From an uncultured Roseibium sp. (lineage in GTDB: Bacteria; Pseudomonadota; Alphaproteobacteria; Rhizobiales; Stappiaceae): a DNA stretch of 64,000 nucleotides. Positions within the stretch are counted from its first letter, which is position 1, and every line of letters starts with the position of its first letter. The translations under genes and the position numbers were made by a program. The notes beneath the pieces were generated by a model. The model was not told the origin of the DNA. It ran no database searches and worked only from the letters and a program-made list of their open reading frames with translations. Positions 56,589 to 64,000 of the stretch are shown here, in pieces. The stretch lies in the NCBI RefSeq assembly GCF_947494555.1, contig NZ_CANLVF010000002.1, positions 62,001-126,000 of the forward strand, given 5' to 3'.

Positions 56589-59225
56589 TCAGGGCTGGCG
56601 GCGTACGAAGCAGTCGCCCCCGGCACCCTTGAGGCTTTCACAGAGCGAAATTGCTTCCTGGCGCGAAGCGGTCGGAATACGAGCGCGATAGAAGACGCCG
56701 CGGTCTCCAAGATCAGCAGATACGATCACTGCATTGCGATTACCCAATACGGAGGGATACCGGCGTTGCAGACCCGCATAAGCGTCGCTTGCAGCTGCTG
56801 CAGACCGCTGCGACGTTACCTGAACGATGTTCGTTCCGGACGGGATGGAGCCACCGGTCGCGTTTCCTGATGTGGTCGTTGTCGCAGGTGCCGGAGAATT
56901 CGAGGCATTATTCAGGTTCAACGGTCCGTCGGCCTGCTGTGGCGCTGCCGGCGCTGTCTGTGCAGCGGGCGCAGGTGCGCGTGCAACTTGCACCGGTGCC
57001 GCCGGTTTTTTCCGGGGAATGACCGATATCGCGGGCACTGAACCCGCTGCCGCTTCAACCGGTGCTGGCTCTGTCTGCTCTGGCACTGCCGCGACGGCTG
57101 GAACCTCAGGCGCAGCCGGTTCAGGCGTTGCGGTCGTTGCCTGGGTGTCTACCTGGGGCTGAGCAGGCGTTGCTGATGGTTCGGGCGCAGATACCAAGGG
57201 CTCGGCAAGTTGGGTTGCCGTGTTTACCGGCGTCGTTTCAACTACACGCGGCGTTTCATTTGTTTCGGTCGGTGTCGACACGACCGGAACGGGCTGTTCT
57301 GCCGTCACGACAGCGGGTGTTTCCGGCTGCACAGTGCTCGCAGGTGCGCTCTGGCCTTCCGTTTCGAAAGTCCCGTCAGGCTTGACCCTGATCGTCGTGA
57401 CTTGCTTCGGCGTTCCGGGCGCAAGAACAGTTCCTCCATCAGTTCCCTCAGGTGCGGGCGGCAATTCGACCGGCTGCGGTGAGACCGGCAATTGCAAACT
57501 GTCCGGGGTAGCCTCCGTCGCCTGACCCAATCGATCCTGAAATGGCTTTGTCGAACTTTCGCCCGATTGAGCCTGACTTTCTTCCGGATAGATCTTCAGC
57601 GGCTCCTGCAGCCCGGCAACAACCGGCGGCGGACCGCTCGGCACCTGAACTGCATCCCCATCCATCAGGAAGAAACCGGCCCCTCCCAGGGCTGCAACAC
57701 CAACGATCCCGAGAGTGACATAAAGACCACGGCGTGACCGCTCCTTTGCGAGCGGTGCTGCTTGAGCTTCGGCGTCTGAATGGGGCGGAAGTATTCCTGC
57801 ACCATTCAGGCTCGGATCGCTTTCCTGCATCGCGCGCGCGACAGCATCAAGATCATATCCCTCAACGGGAGGGGGGGTCTCATCTTCCTCGATCTTCGGC
57901 ACCGCGCTGGCTGCGGCCGGCCATGCCAAATCGTCAATATCGTCCGCTGAGGCTTCCGGTTCCTCCTGTGGGTCAGGCTCCAGCAGGTCTTCGTCAGCTG
58001 CGACAGGTGCCCTCGCCTCGCGTTCGGGAAAATCCAGGTCCGCAAAAAGTGCGTCGATTCCCGCAGGACTTTCTTTTTCGCCATTGCGTTGACGGGGCGC
58101 TGCGGTCGCGTCCGCCGGCTCCGGGTTAAGGGCAGCGAACAGGTCGTTTTCGTCGATGGCGGGGCGCTTTCCCACCTCTGTCAACGTACGATCGGAGTCC
58201 TGGACCTGGTTGCGCTCAGCAATGTATGCGTGAGATTGTCCTGCCGGATACACAGGTGATGGTTCGCGCGATTCTTCCACACGGTCTCTCGCGACGAGAC
58301 CGGGTGTCCGGACGTGAGTAGGCGCCTCTTCCCGGCTGCGCAGGATATCCATCGGAGTGCGCACGAAAGAGTTGAGAGGTTCCTGTGGCGGGGCCGGAAG
58401 ATCTTTCTCAGGCGCGTCTGCAGCCACCTTGGTTTCCGTAATGTCTTCGAAGGGATCCGGATGAACAGGTGCAATGACCTCTTTTTCCGGCAAGGCCGCG
58501 GCATCATCGTCGACTGACTGTCGCAGCGCCCCAATGAGTTCGTCTTCCAGTTCGGCCGTCAGGTTCTGCTCAAGATCAAGCGCAACCGTCGGTGCAAGCA
58601 CCGGTCTCTCGTGCCCGAAATCCTGACGCGGCGGTGGCGCGACCGGACCTGGAACATCTATTGCCGGTGGTTCTTTGGCCGGATCTGGCTGCGCAACGTG
58701 AGCAGTGGGAATGAGGGGCTCCGGCTCGGACAGTGAGGGCGGTTTTGCCTCGGAAGCCGGCTCGCTCAGTCTCGGCCACAAGGGCGAAACATTTTCCGAC
58801 GCCTGTTCAGCAATTGGCGTTGGGGCTGCATGAGGAGCAGCCGGACCCTCGAATGTCGATTCGTCCTGACGCCGTGCAAAGAACTGGTTTCGGATTTCTC
58901 CGATTATGGGCGCTGTCGAATCCTCAGGCCGGATCGGGGATGGTTCTCTGTTAATCGGATTAGGCGGCGCCGGCGCGAATGTCGGTTCGACACGTGCCTC
59001 ATCGGCGTCCGGGGCATCGTCGCCATCTCCAGTAAAATCGTCCAGTCCAGCAAAATAGTCTGTTGTGCCAACCCGACCGCTGCTCACATTTGCACCCAAT
59101 TGTTTGTTTTTATGGACAATTCTTGCCAACTCAAGCAATGGATCTTCCAAAGCAGGCCGTTCTGCGTCCGCCTCACCGGCCGACGCATGCAAATCCGTAC
59201 TCTCATTTTCGTAGTCTTTTGCCAT
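56589..59225 (-). CDS. Very long SPOR-domain protein with one membrane helix
   Basis: 878 residues, start at the ATG 59225 (MAKDYENESTDLHASAGEAD); the frame opens at 59279. Residues 1-495 are acidic, Pro/Glu/Ala-rich and probably disordered in the cytoplasm. One membrane helix lies at about 497-520 (YVTLGIVGVAALGGAGFFLM). A 280-residue periplasmic Pro/Thr/Val/Ala linker follows. A SPOR domain forms the last 75 residues (VTSQRSAAAASDAYAGLQRR to GDCFVRRQP). SPOR domains bind denuded septal peptidoglycan, so a division role is likely. It is placed between argS and nagZ in related genomes, but here a four-gene insertion separates it from nagZ. Confidence 0.88.
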   Translation of the reverse strand: MAKDYENESTDLHASAGEADAERPALEDPLLELARIVHKNKQLGANVSSGRVGTTDYFAGLDDFTGDGDDAPDADEARVEPTFAPAPPNPINREPSPIRPEDSTAPIIGEIRNQFFARRQDESTFEGPAAPHAAPTPIAEQASENVSPLWPRLSEPASEAKPPSLSEPEPLIPTAHVAQPDPAKEPPAIDVPGPVAPPPRQDFGHERPVLAPTVALDLEQNLTAELEDELIGALRQSVDDDAAALPEKEVIAPVHPDPFEDITETKVAADAPEKDLPAPPQEPLNSFVRTPMDILRSREEAPTHVRTPGLVARDRVEESREPSPVYPAGQSHAYIAERNQVQDSDRTLTEVGKRPAIDENDLFAALNPEPADATAAPRQRNGEKESPAGIDALFADLDFPEREARAPVAADEDLLEPDPQEEPEASADDIDDLAWPAAASAVPKIEEDETPPPVEGYDLDAVARAMQESDPSLNGAGILPPHSDAEAQAAPLAKERSRRGLYVTLGIVGVAALGGAGFFLMDGDAVQVPSGPPPVVAGLQEPLKIYPEESQAQSGESSTKPFQDRLGQATEATPDSLQLPVSPQPVELPPAPEGTDGGTVLAPGTPKQVTTIRVKPDGTFETEGQSAPASTVQPETPAVVTAEQPVPVVSTPTETNETPRVVETTPVNTATQLAEPLVSAPEPSATPAQPQVDTQATTATPEPAAPEVPAVAAVPEQTEPAPVEAAAGSVPAISVIPRKKPAAPVQVARAPAPAAQTAPAAPQQADGPLNLNNASNSPAPATTTTSGNATGGSIPSGTNIVQVTSQRSAAAASDAYAGLQRRYPSVLGNRNAVIVSADLGDRGVFYRARIPTASRQEAISLCESLKGAGGDCFVRRQP

Positions 59226-59296
59226 GAGCTTTACGAAAACCGGTTCCGTTTTGCCTGTGCGTCTCCCATCGCGACACACCAGACTGCGATATTGAT

Positions 59297-61066
59297 CTAG
59301 CGCATTTCCTCAGGAGCGTTGACGCCGAGAATCGAAAGCCCTGAAGCAAGCACCAAAGATATTGCACGAACCAATGCAAGACGTGCCAGGGTTAATTTCG
59401 AGTTACCAGCGTCAATAAAACGTAAATGCGGCATTTCCTTGCCTCTATTCCAGTGGCCGTGAAAGGAACTTGCCAATTCGTGTAGATAAAACGCGATCCT
59501 ATGTGGCTCATGTGTGTCCGCAGCCGCATTCACCACTTTAGGCCACTCCGCCATTTTCGCTATCAACTCAAGCTCGCCCACATCCCCGAGCAGCGCGAAG
59601 TCCGTTTGTGCAAGGACAACATCATTCACGACCGGATCGGGTAGCTCTTCGACCGCCTGCCTGAGGACCGAACAGCAACGTGCATGCGCATATTGCACAT
59701 AAAAAACCGGATTGTCTTTCGATTGTTCCGTGACTTTCTTGAAGTCAAAATCAAGTGGCGCATCGTTCTTGCGGTAGAGCATCATGAAACGGACCGGATC
59801 GGGGCCGACCTCGTCGACAACCTCACGAAGCGTTATGAAATCGCCAGACCGCTTCGACATCTTTACCGGTTCGCCGTCACGCATCAGTTTCACGAGCTGG
59901 CAAAACCGGACGATGACATCTGTCTTTCCGCCCGAAACCGCCTTCCCAACAGCCTGCAACCGTTTTGCATAACCGCTGTGATCGGCGCCGAGAACGTATA
60001 TCGTTTCCTGGAAGCCACGTTCGAACTTGTCCTGAAAATAGGCCACGTCAGCTGCGAAGTAGGTGTAGGATCCGTCGGACTTCTTCAGGGCCCTGTCGGT
60101 ATCGTCTCCGAAATCGCTTGCCCGAAAGAGCGTCTGTTCGCGATCTTCCCAGTCTTCCGGCACCTGTCCTTTTGGCGGCGGCAAGGTTCCCTGATAGATG
60201 AGCCCCTTTTCCCTGAGCCCATCGAGCATATGGTCGATCTTCGAACCGTTCCCGCCGTTTCTTTCGTGAAGCGTTCTTTCGGAAAAGAAGATCTCGTGTT
60301 CAACACCAAGCGCAGACAAATCGGACCGTATCAGGTCCAGCATGGCGGCCATCGCAGCGTCCTTGACGATCGGCAACCATTCTACTTCCGGCATGTCTTT
60401 GAGCTTGTCGCCGTACTGGTCTTTGAGTATTGCGCCGACCGGCTTCAGATAATCCCCCGGGTAATATCCGGCAGGAATTTCGCCGATATCTTCGCCAAGT
60501 GCCTCGCGATAGCGCAGGAACGCGCTGCGCGCGAGCGTCTCGATCTGCGAGCCCGCATCGTTGATGTAGTATTCCTTCACGACGTCGCTGCCGGCAAACG
60601 TCAGAAGGTTGGCAAGTGCGTCACCGACGACGGCACCACGTATGTGTCCGACATGCATCGGTCCGGTAGGGTTCGCCGAAACGTATTCGACGTTGACCTT
60701 TGCAGGCGATTGCGGGACCACTGCACCAAATTGCTGACCCTGTTCCAGAATGCCTCCCAGAACGCGCTGCCAAACGGCCGGCTTAACCCGCAAATTGATG
60801 AAGCCAGGACCCGCGATGGTCGCTTCCGTAATGTCCGGGTCGCCCTTCAAACCTTCAACGAGACGTTCTGCCAGATCACGCGGTTTCATGCCCATGGGTT
60901 TTGCCAGCACCATGGCCGCATTCGTTGCAAAATCACCGTGATCGGGATCTCTGGGCGCTTCGACAACCACACGCGCAAGATCTGGTGAAACTCCACTTGC
61001 GTCTTTTAATTCAAGTTCTTCTACGACTTTTTTAACGCGTTGCGTGAAGTCCGCGAAAATGTTCAT
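59297..61066 (-). CDS. argS: Arginyl-tRNA synthetase
   Basis: 589 residues. Class I synthetase. The HIGH-like motif lies in [19 protein letters not shown], the KMSK loop is [10 protein letters not shown], and the C-terminal DALR anticodon-binding domain starts near residue 470. The N-terminus [20 protein letters not shown] matches the Add-1 domain. It lies 71 bp upstream of the SPOR gene on the same strand and 98 bp downstream of dgt. Confidence 0.97.
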   Translation of the reverse strand: MNIFADFTQRVKKVVEELELKDASGVSPDLARVVVEAPRDPDHGDFATNAAMVLAKPMGMKPRDLAERLVEGLKGDPDITEATIAGPGFINLRVKPAVWQRVLGGILEQGQQFGAVVPQSPAKVNVEYVSANPTGPMHVGHIRGAVVGDALANLLTFAGSDVVKEYYINDAGSQIETLARSAFLRYREALGEDIGEIPAGYYPGDYLKPVGAILKDQYGDKLKDMPEVEWLPIVKDAAMAAMLDLIRSDLSALGVEHEIFFSERTLHERNGGNGSKIDHMLDGLREKGLIYQGTLPPPKGQVPEDWEDREQTLFRASDFGDDTDRALKKSDGSYTYFAADVAYFQDKFERGFQETIYVLGADHSGYAKRLQAVGKAVSGGKTDVIVRFCQLVKLMRDGEPVKMSKRSGDFITLREVVDEVGPDPVRFMMLYRKNDAPLDFDFKKVTEQSKDNPVFYVQYAHARCCSVLRQAVEELPDPVVNDVVLAQTDFALLGDVGELELIAKMAEWPKVVNAAADTHEPHRIAFYLHELASSFHGHWNRGKEMPHLRFIDAGNSKLTLARLALVRAISLVLASGLSILGVNAPEEMR

Positions 61067-61164
61067 TGAGCACCGGTCGGGTTTCGTCGTTCTTGCATAC
61101 CAGCCCTGCGCGCAGAAGCGGCAATCACCGCAATTGCGACAGGGTGAAAAAAGTGATCAAGCGC

Positions 61165-62403
61165 CTACCCTAATTCCGGGGTGTCGTCAAACAATCTGCG
61201 GTGCTCTTCAATGGCGAAGCGGTCTGTCATTCCCGCGATGTAGTCGCAAATGCGCCGCGCAATCTCATTGTTATTCAAAGTTGCCAGACCGACATTCCAA
61301 GGATGTGGCATCAGGTTAGGCTCCGATTGGAACCGGGCGAAGAGATCTCTGACGACTCTCGCGACAAGCTTTCGGACGGCCAGGACGTCATCGTGACGAT
61401 AGACTCGCGCGAACAAAAAGCGTTTCACCTCTTTTTCCGCCGTCACCATGTCATTTGAGAACGCGACCATACACTTGCCTGCGTTGCGGATATCCTGGAC
61501 GCTCTCAGGTGCAAGATCAGATAGATTCTCAATCGACTCCCGTATGACGTCTTCCACCATCCTGGTGATCGAGCGACGCACGATTTCATGGATTCGCCGC
61601 CCCTCTTCCAGTCCAGGGTACTTGCCGTCGACCTCGCTTAGAATGTCGGCCAGGAACGGTACTTCGCGCATATCCTCAATCGCAAAAAGACCCGCTCTCA
61701 AGCCGTCATCCAGATCATGGGCGTCATACGCGATGTCATCGGCAATTGCTGCGGCTTGTGCTTCCCCGCCCGGCCATGTGTCCAAAAGCAGGTCCTGTTT
61801 TTCGGCATAGGCGCGGATCGCGAACGGAAGCTGGCTGTTCCGGAATTTTCCAAGGGGGTTCCCGGCACCATCGAGCAGAGGCCCGTTATGCTTGACCAGT
61901 CCCTCCAGCGTTTCCCAGGAGAGGTTCAGTCCGTCGAATTCGGCATAACGTTGTTCAAGAAGTGTCACCACGCGCAAGGACTGTGCGTTGTGGTCGAAGC
62001 CTTCGAATGGCGCCATGCATTCGTGCATGACATCCTCTCCTTCATGACCGAACGGAGTGTGCCCAAGGTCATGAGCCAGGGCGAGACACTCGGCCAGATC
62101 CTCGTCGAACCGCAGGGCCCTGGCAAGCGACCGTGCTATCTGCGACACCTCGATCGTGTGGGTTAGACGCGTCCGGTAATGATCACCCTCGTGATAGACA
62201 AACACCTGGGTCTTGTGTTTCAGGCGCCTGAACGCTGACGAATGAATGATCCGATCGCGGTCCCGTTGAAACGGCGTTCGGGTCGGACTTTCCGTTTCCG
62301 GAAAGAGACGCCCCCTGCTTTGGAGCGGATTTTCGGCACATGCAGCGCGTGATTGCGCACCAAAGCCGAGATCTGATTTTACCTGGGACCAGTCACCGTT
62401 CAC
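61165..62403 (-). CDS. dgt: Deoxyguanosinetriphosphate triphosphohydrolase-like protein
   Basis: 412 residues. HD-domain dNTPase that releases tripolyphosphate from dGTP or other dNTPs. HD motif: RTRLTHTIEVSQIARSLARA with His, then ALAHDLGHTPFGHEGED with the His-Asp pair; the later Asp in DDIAYDAHDLDDGL completes the metal site. This is the shorter, type 2-like alphaproteobacterial form. It is divergent from erpA across 124 bp, a typical arrangement in this group. Confidence 0.93.
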   Translation of the reverse strand: MNGDWSQVKSDLGFGAQSRAACAENPLQSRGRLFPETESPTRTPFQRDRDRIIHSSAFRRLKHKTQVFVYHEGDHYRTRLTHTIEVSQIARSLARALRFDEDLAECLALAHDLGHTPFGHEGEDVMHECMAPFEGFDHNAQSLRVVTLLEQRYAEFDGLNLSWETLEGLVKHNGPLLDGAGNPLGKFRNSQLPFAIRAYAEKQDLLLDTWPGGEAQAAAIADDIAYDAHDLDDGLRAGLFAIEDMREVPFLADILSEVDGKYPGLEEGRRIHEIVRRSITRMVEDVIRESIENLSDLAPESVQDIRNAGKCMVAFSNDMVTAEKEVKRFLFARVYRHDDVLAVRKLVARVVRDLFARFQSEPNLMPHPWNVGLATLNNNEIARRICDYIAGMTDRFAIEEHRRLFDDTPELG

Positions 62404-62527
62404 AGCATCTTCACCCCATCTCGCCGAACTCCGCAGATTGACGCGGGCGACTTCAAAACTTACTTATCTGAATAAATCAGGTTTCCTGCTCTTTGCCACG
62501 AACAAGAGCACAGCGAGTCGGTGGAAA

Positions 62528-62869
62528 ATGACCGAAACACTTGAAAATCGAGTAACAGTCAGCGAACGCGCTGCCAAGCGTATCGCAAAAATATTGTCCA
62601 ATGAACCCTCCGGCAGCATGCTCCGTGTGAGCGTCGAAGGCGGCGGCTGTTCGGGATTGCAATACAAATATGACGTCGTCGACAGCACTGAAGATGACGA
62701 TCTGGTCATCGAAAAAACGGGCGCGACCGTTCTGATCGATTCGATCTCGCTTCAGTATATGGGTGGGTCGGAGATTGATTTCGTAGATGACCTCATCGGG
62801 CAGTCCTTTCAGATAAACAATCCGAATGCGGTGGCCGGTTGTGGTTGCGGCACAAGTTTTACAATCTGA
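62528..62869 (+). CDS. erpA: Iron-sulfur cluster insertion protein, A-type carrier
   Basis: 113 residues, start at the ATG 62528 (MTETLENRVTVSERAAKRIA); the frame opens at 62438. The three cluster-binding cysteines are Cys41 in GGGCSGLQY and Cys105 and Cys107 in GCGCGTSF, giving C-x63-C-x-C. A-type carriers deliver Fe-S clusters to apoproteins. The N-terminal pattern is closest to ErpA/IscA; I cannot separate these by eye. xthA follows 60 bp downstream on the same strand. Confidence 0.93.
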   Translation: MTETLENRVTVSERAAKRIAKILSNEPSGSMLRVSVEGGGCSGLQYKYDVVDSTEDDDLVIEKTGATVLIDSISLQYMGGSEIDFVDDLIGQSFQINNPNAVAGCGCGTSFTI

Positions 62870-62929
62870 ACGAAGACGCTTTCCCGGCCGCTTGTTCCGG
62901 CTGACACCGCACACAGGACATTCGGTCTG

Positions 62930-63712
62930 ATGAAAATCGCTACGTGGAACATAAATGGTGTCAAGGCACGTATTGACACGGTATTGGAGTGGCTTCGCGA
63001 AACGTCTCCCGACGTTGCCTGCCTGCAGGAAATCAAGTCCGTCGACGAAAACTTCCCGCGCCAGCCCTTTGAAGATCTCGGCTACAATGTCGAAACACAC
63101 GGCCAGAAGGGTTTCAACGGCGTTGCTCTGTTGTCCAAACAACCACTGGAGGATGTTCAACGGCGCCTTCCAGGTGATGACGCCGACGAGCAGGCCCGCT
63201 TTATCGATGCCGCCGTTTCCACCGAAAGAGGAGCGATCCGATTCGGCTGCCTTTATCTTCCAAACGGAAATCCGCTCGGCACCGAAAAGTACCCTTACAA
63301 ACTGGCGTGGATGGAACGCCTGATTGTGCATGCAGAAACCCGGCTGCGCGAAGAAGGCGCCTACATGCTGCTCGGCGACTACAACGTCATTCCGGAGCCC
63401 ATTGACGCGAAGAACCCTCAGAACTGGGGTGATGATGCCCTGTTCCAGCCCGAGAGCCGGCAACGCTTCCGGGCGCTTGAGTATCTTGGTTTCACGGAAG
63501 CGGTCAGATCGTGCACGGAAGCCGAAGAAACCTATACGTTCTGGGATTATCAGGCAGGTGCCTGGCAGAAGAACAACGGCATACGTATCGATCACATTCT
63601 GCTCTCACCGCAAGCAACGGATCTTTTGTCAGGTTGCGGGATCGACAAACATGTCCGCGGTTGGGAAAAGCCCTCTGATCACGTTCCCGTCTGGGTGCAG
63701 CTGGCGGCTTGA
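62930..63712 (+). CDS. xthA: Exodeoxyribonuclease III
   Basis: 260 residues. Base-excision-repair AP endonuclease and 3'-5' exonuclease. MKIATWNINGVKARIDTVLE at the N-terminus, CLQEIKSVDENFPRQPF with the metal-binding Glu, LLGDYNVIPEPIDAKN with Asp and Asn, and IDHILLSPQATDLL and SDHVPVWVQL at the C-terminus (catalytic Asp-His) are all present. It is downstream of erpA and may be cotranscribed with it. Confidence 0.96.
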   Translation: MKIATWNINGVKARIDTVLEWLRETSPDVACLQEIKSVDENFPRQPFEDLGYNVETHGQKGFNGVALLSKQPLEDVQRRLPGDDADEQARFIDAAVSTERGAIRFGCLYLPNGNPLGTEKYPYKLAWMERLIVHAETRLREEGAYMLLGDYNVIPEPIDAKNPQNWGDDALFQPESRQRFRALEYLGFTEAVRSCTEAEETYTFWDYQAGAWQKNNGIRIDHILLSPQATDLLSGCGIDKHVRGWEKPSDHVPVWVQLAA

Positions 63713-64000
63713 CGCCCGAATTCCAAGCAGCCAGTAAGGCAGAAATAGCCTTGGGAGCTCCCTGGACCTTCAGCTGCATTCCAGACGTCACACTTGCAGA
63801 ATGATGTTTGCATGCTACTCTTTTCGGTAATGGGATAACGGTTAGACATATTTCGCCCGCTCAGGCTCGCGGCGGGCATTTGCCAAATCCGGTGCATCAT
63901 CGCAGCTTCGGATCGTCATGCTTCATCAAGATTTCCCGACTTTCCTCGATTGCCGCAGCTATTTCATTTTTCGCACTGACGACTCTTGCGCATGCTCAGA
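63713..64000. other. Right-hand end of the window, no supported gene
   Basis: 288 bases after xthA. GCCCGC and GCGGGC near 63855-63880 can form a 6-bp stem without a T-run. Short frames on both strands touch the window edge, but none has a ribosome-binding site or recognisable family. Confidence 0.4.

Noticed and set aside
59684-60988. Open frame of 434 codons on the plus strand opposite argS
   Set aside because: Shadow of argS, whose signature motifs are complete on the minus strand.
63900-63995. Minus-strand frame at the window end whose product looks like a natural C-terminus (ending KHDDPKLR)
   Set aside because: An in-frame TGA at 63998-63996 closes it on the upstream side and no start codon with a ribosome-binding site follows.

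Overview
The window is a chromosomal segment of an alphaproteobacterium, most likely of the order Hyphomicrobiales and plausibly of the Roseibium/Labrenzia (Stappiaceae) group. The order is inferred from gene content and order: guaB-rsmB, rlmE-ppx/gppA, DUF1127 genes followed by CCUCCUCCC-motif small RNAs, trmFO, a squalene-synthase-like gene plus an Mth938-like gene beside secF-secD-yajC, and the block nlpD-pcm-surE-serS-tatCBA-scpBA-nagZ-SPOR-argS-dgt-erpA-xthA. The family-level guess is weaker. About 52 protein genes and one tRNA are supported. There is no rRNA, insertion sequence, phage or CRISPR array.

Left part (1-13.9 kb). The N-terminal part of an OafA-type acyltransferase runs off the window edge. 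Next come guaA and guaB (GMP and IMP branch of purine synthesis) with an RsmB-type methyltransferase and a TPR protein between them, a YunG-like protein, and rlmE translationally coupled to a Ppx/GppA phosphatase with a long basic N-terminal extension. Then come tRNA-Gln(CUG), a secreted PAP2-type acid phosphatase, two GcvA-like LysR regulators and a VOC protein.

Secretion locus (14-27.2 kb). Two overlapping type I secretion ABC genes and a separate HlyD adaptor flank a 2,461-residue cadherin/RTX adhesin-like protein. No TolC gene is present. The two ABC proteins carry complementary and severe substitutions in their nucleotide-binding motifs, the most unusual feature of the window. The adhesin holds three nearly identical 303-bp repeats.

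Middle (27.2-36.3 kb). A DUF3291 protein, a YcbB-like L,D-transpeptidase, a 32-residue membrane peptide candidate, a protein with a near-zincin motif lacking one ligand, ssb, and uvrA with a possible SOS box. Then come two consecutive units, each a DUF1127 gene followed by an anti-Shine-Dalgarno-motif sRNA of the CcsR/cuckoo type ending in a strong terminator.

Right part (36.3-64 kb). trmFO is followed by bacterial homologues of two mitochondrial complex I assembly factors (NDUFAF6-like and NDUFAF3-like) next to secF, secD and yajC, then a DUF815 ATPase. A long, mostly minus-strand block for envelope biogenesis and chromosome segregation follows: nlpD, pcm, surE, serS, tatC, tatB, tatA, scpB, scpA, nagZ, SPOR protein, argS, dgt. 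It is interrupted by an orphan ABC ATPase coupled to scpB and by a cassette of a small membrane ORF, an esterase-like hydrolase, a DMT exporter and its divergent LysR regulator. erpA and xthA close the window on the plus strand.
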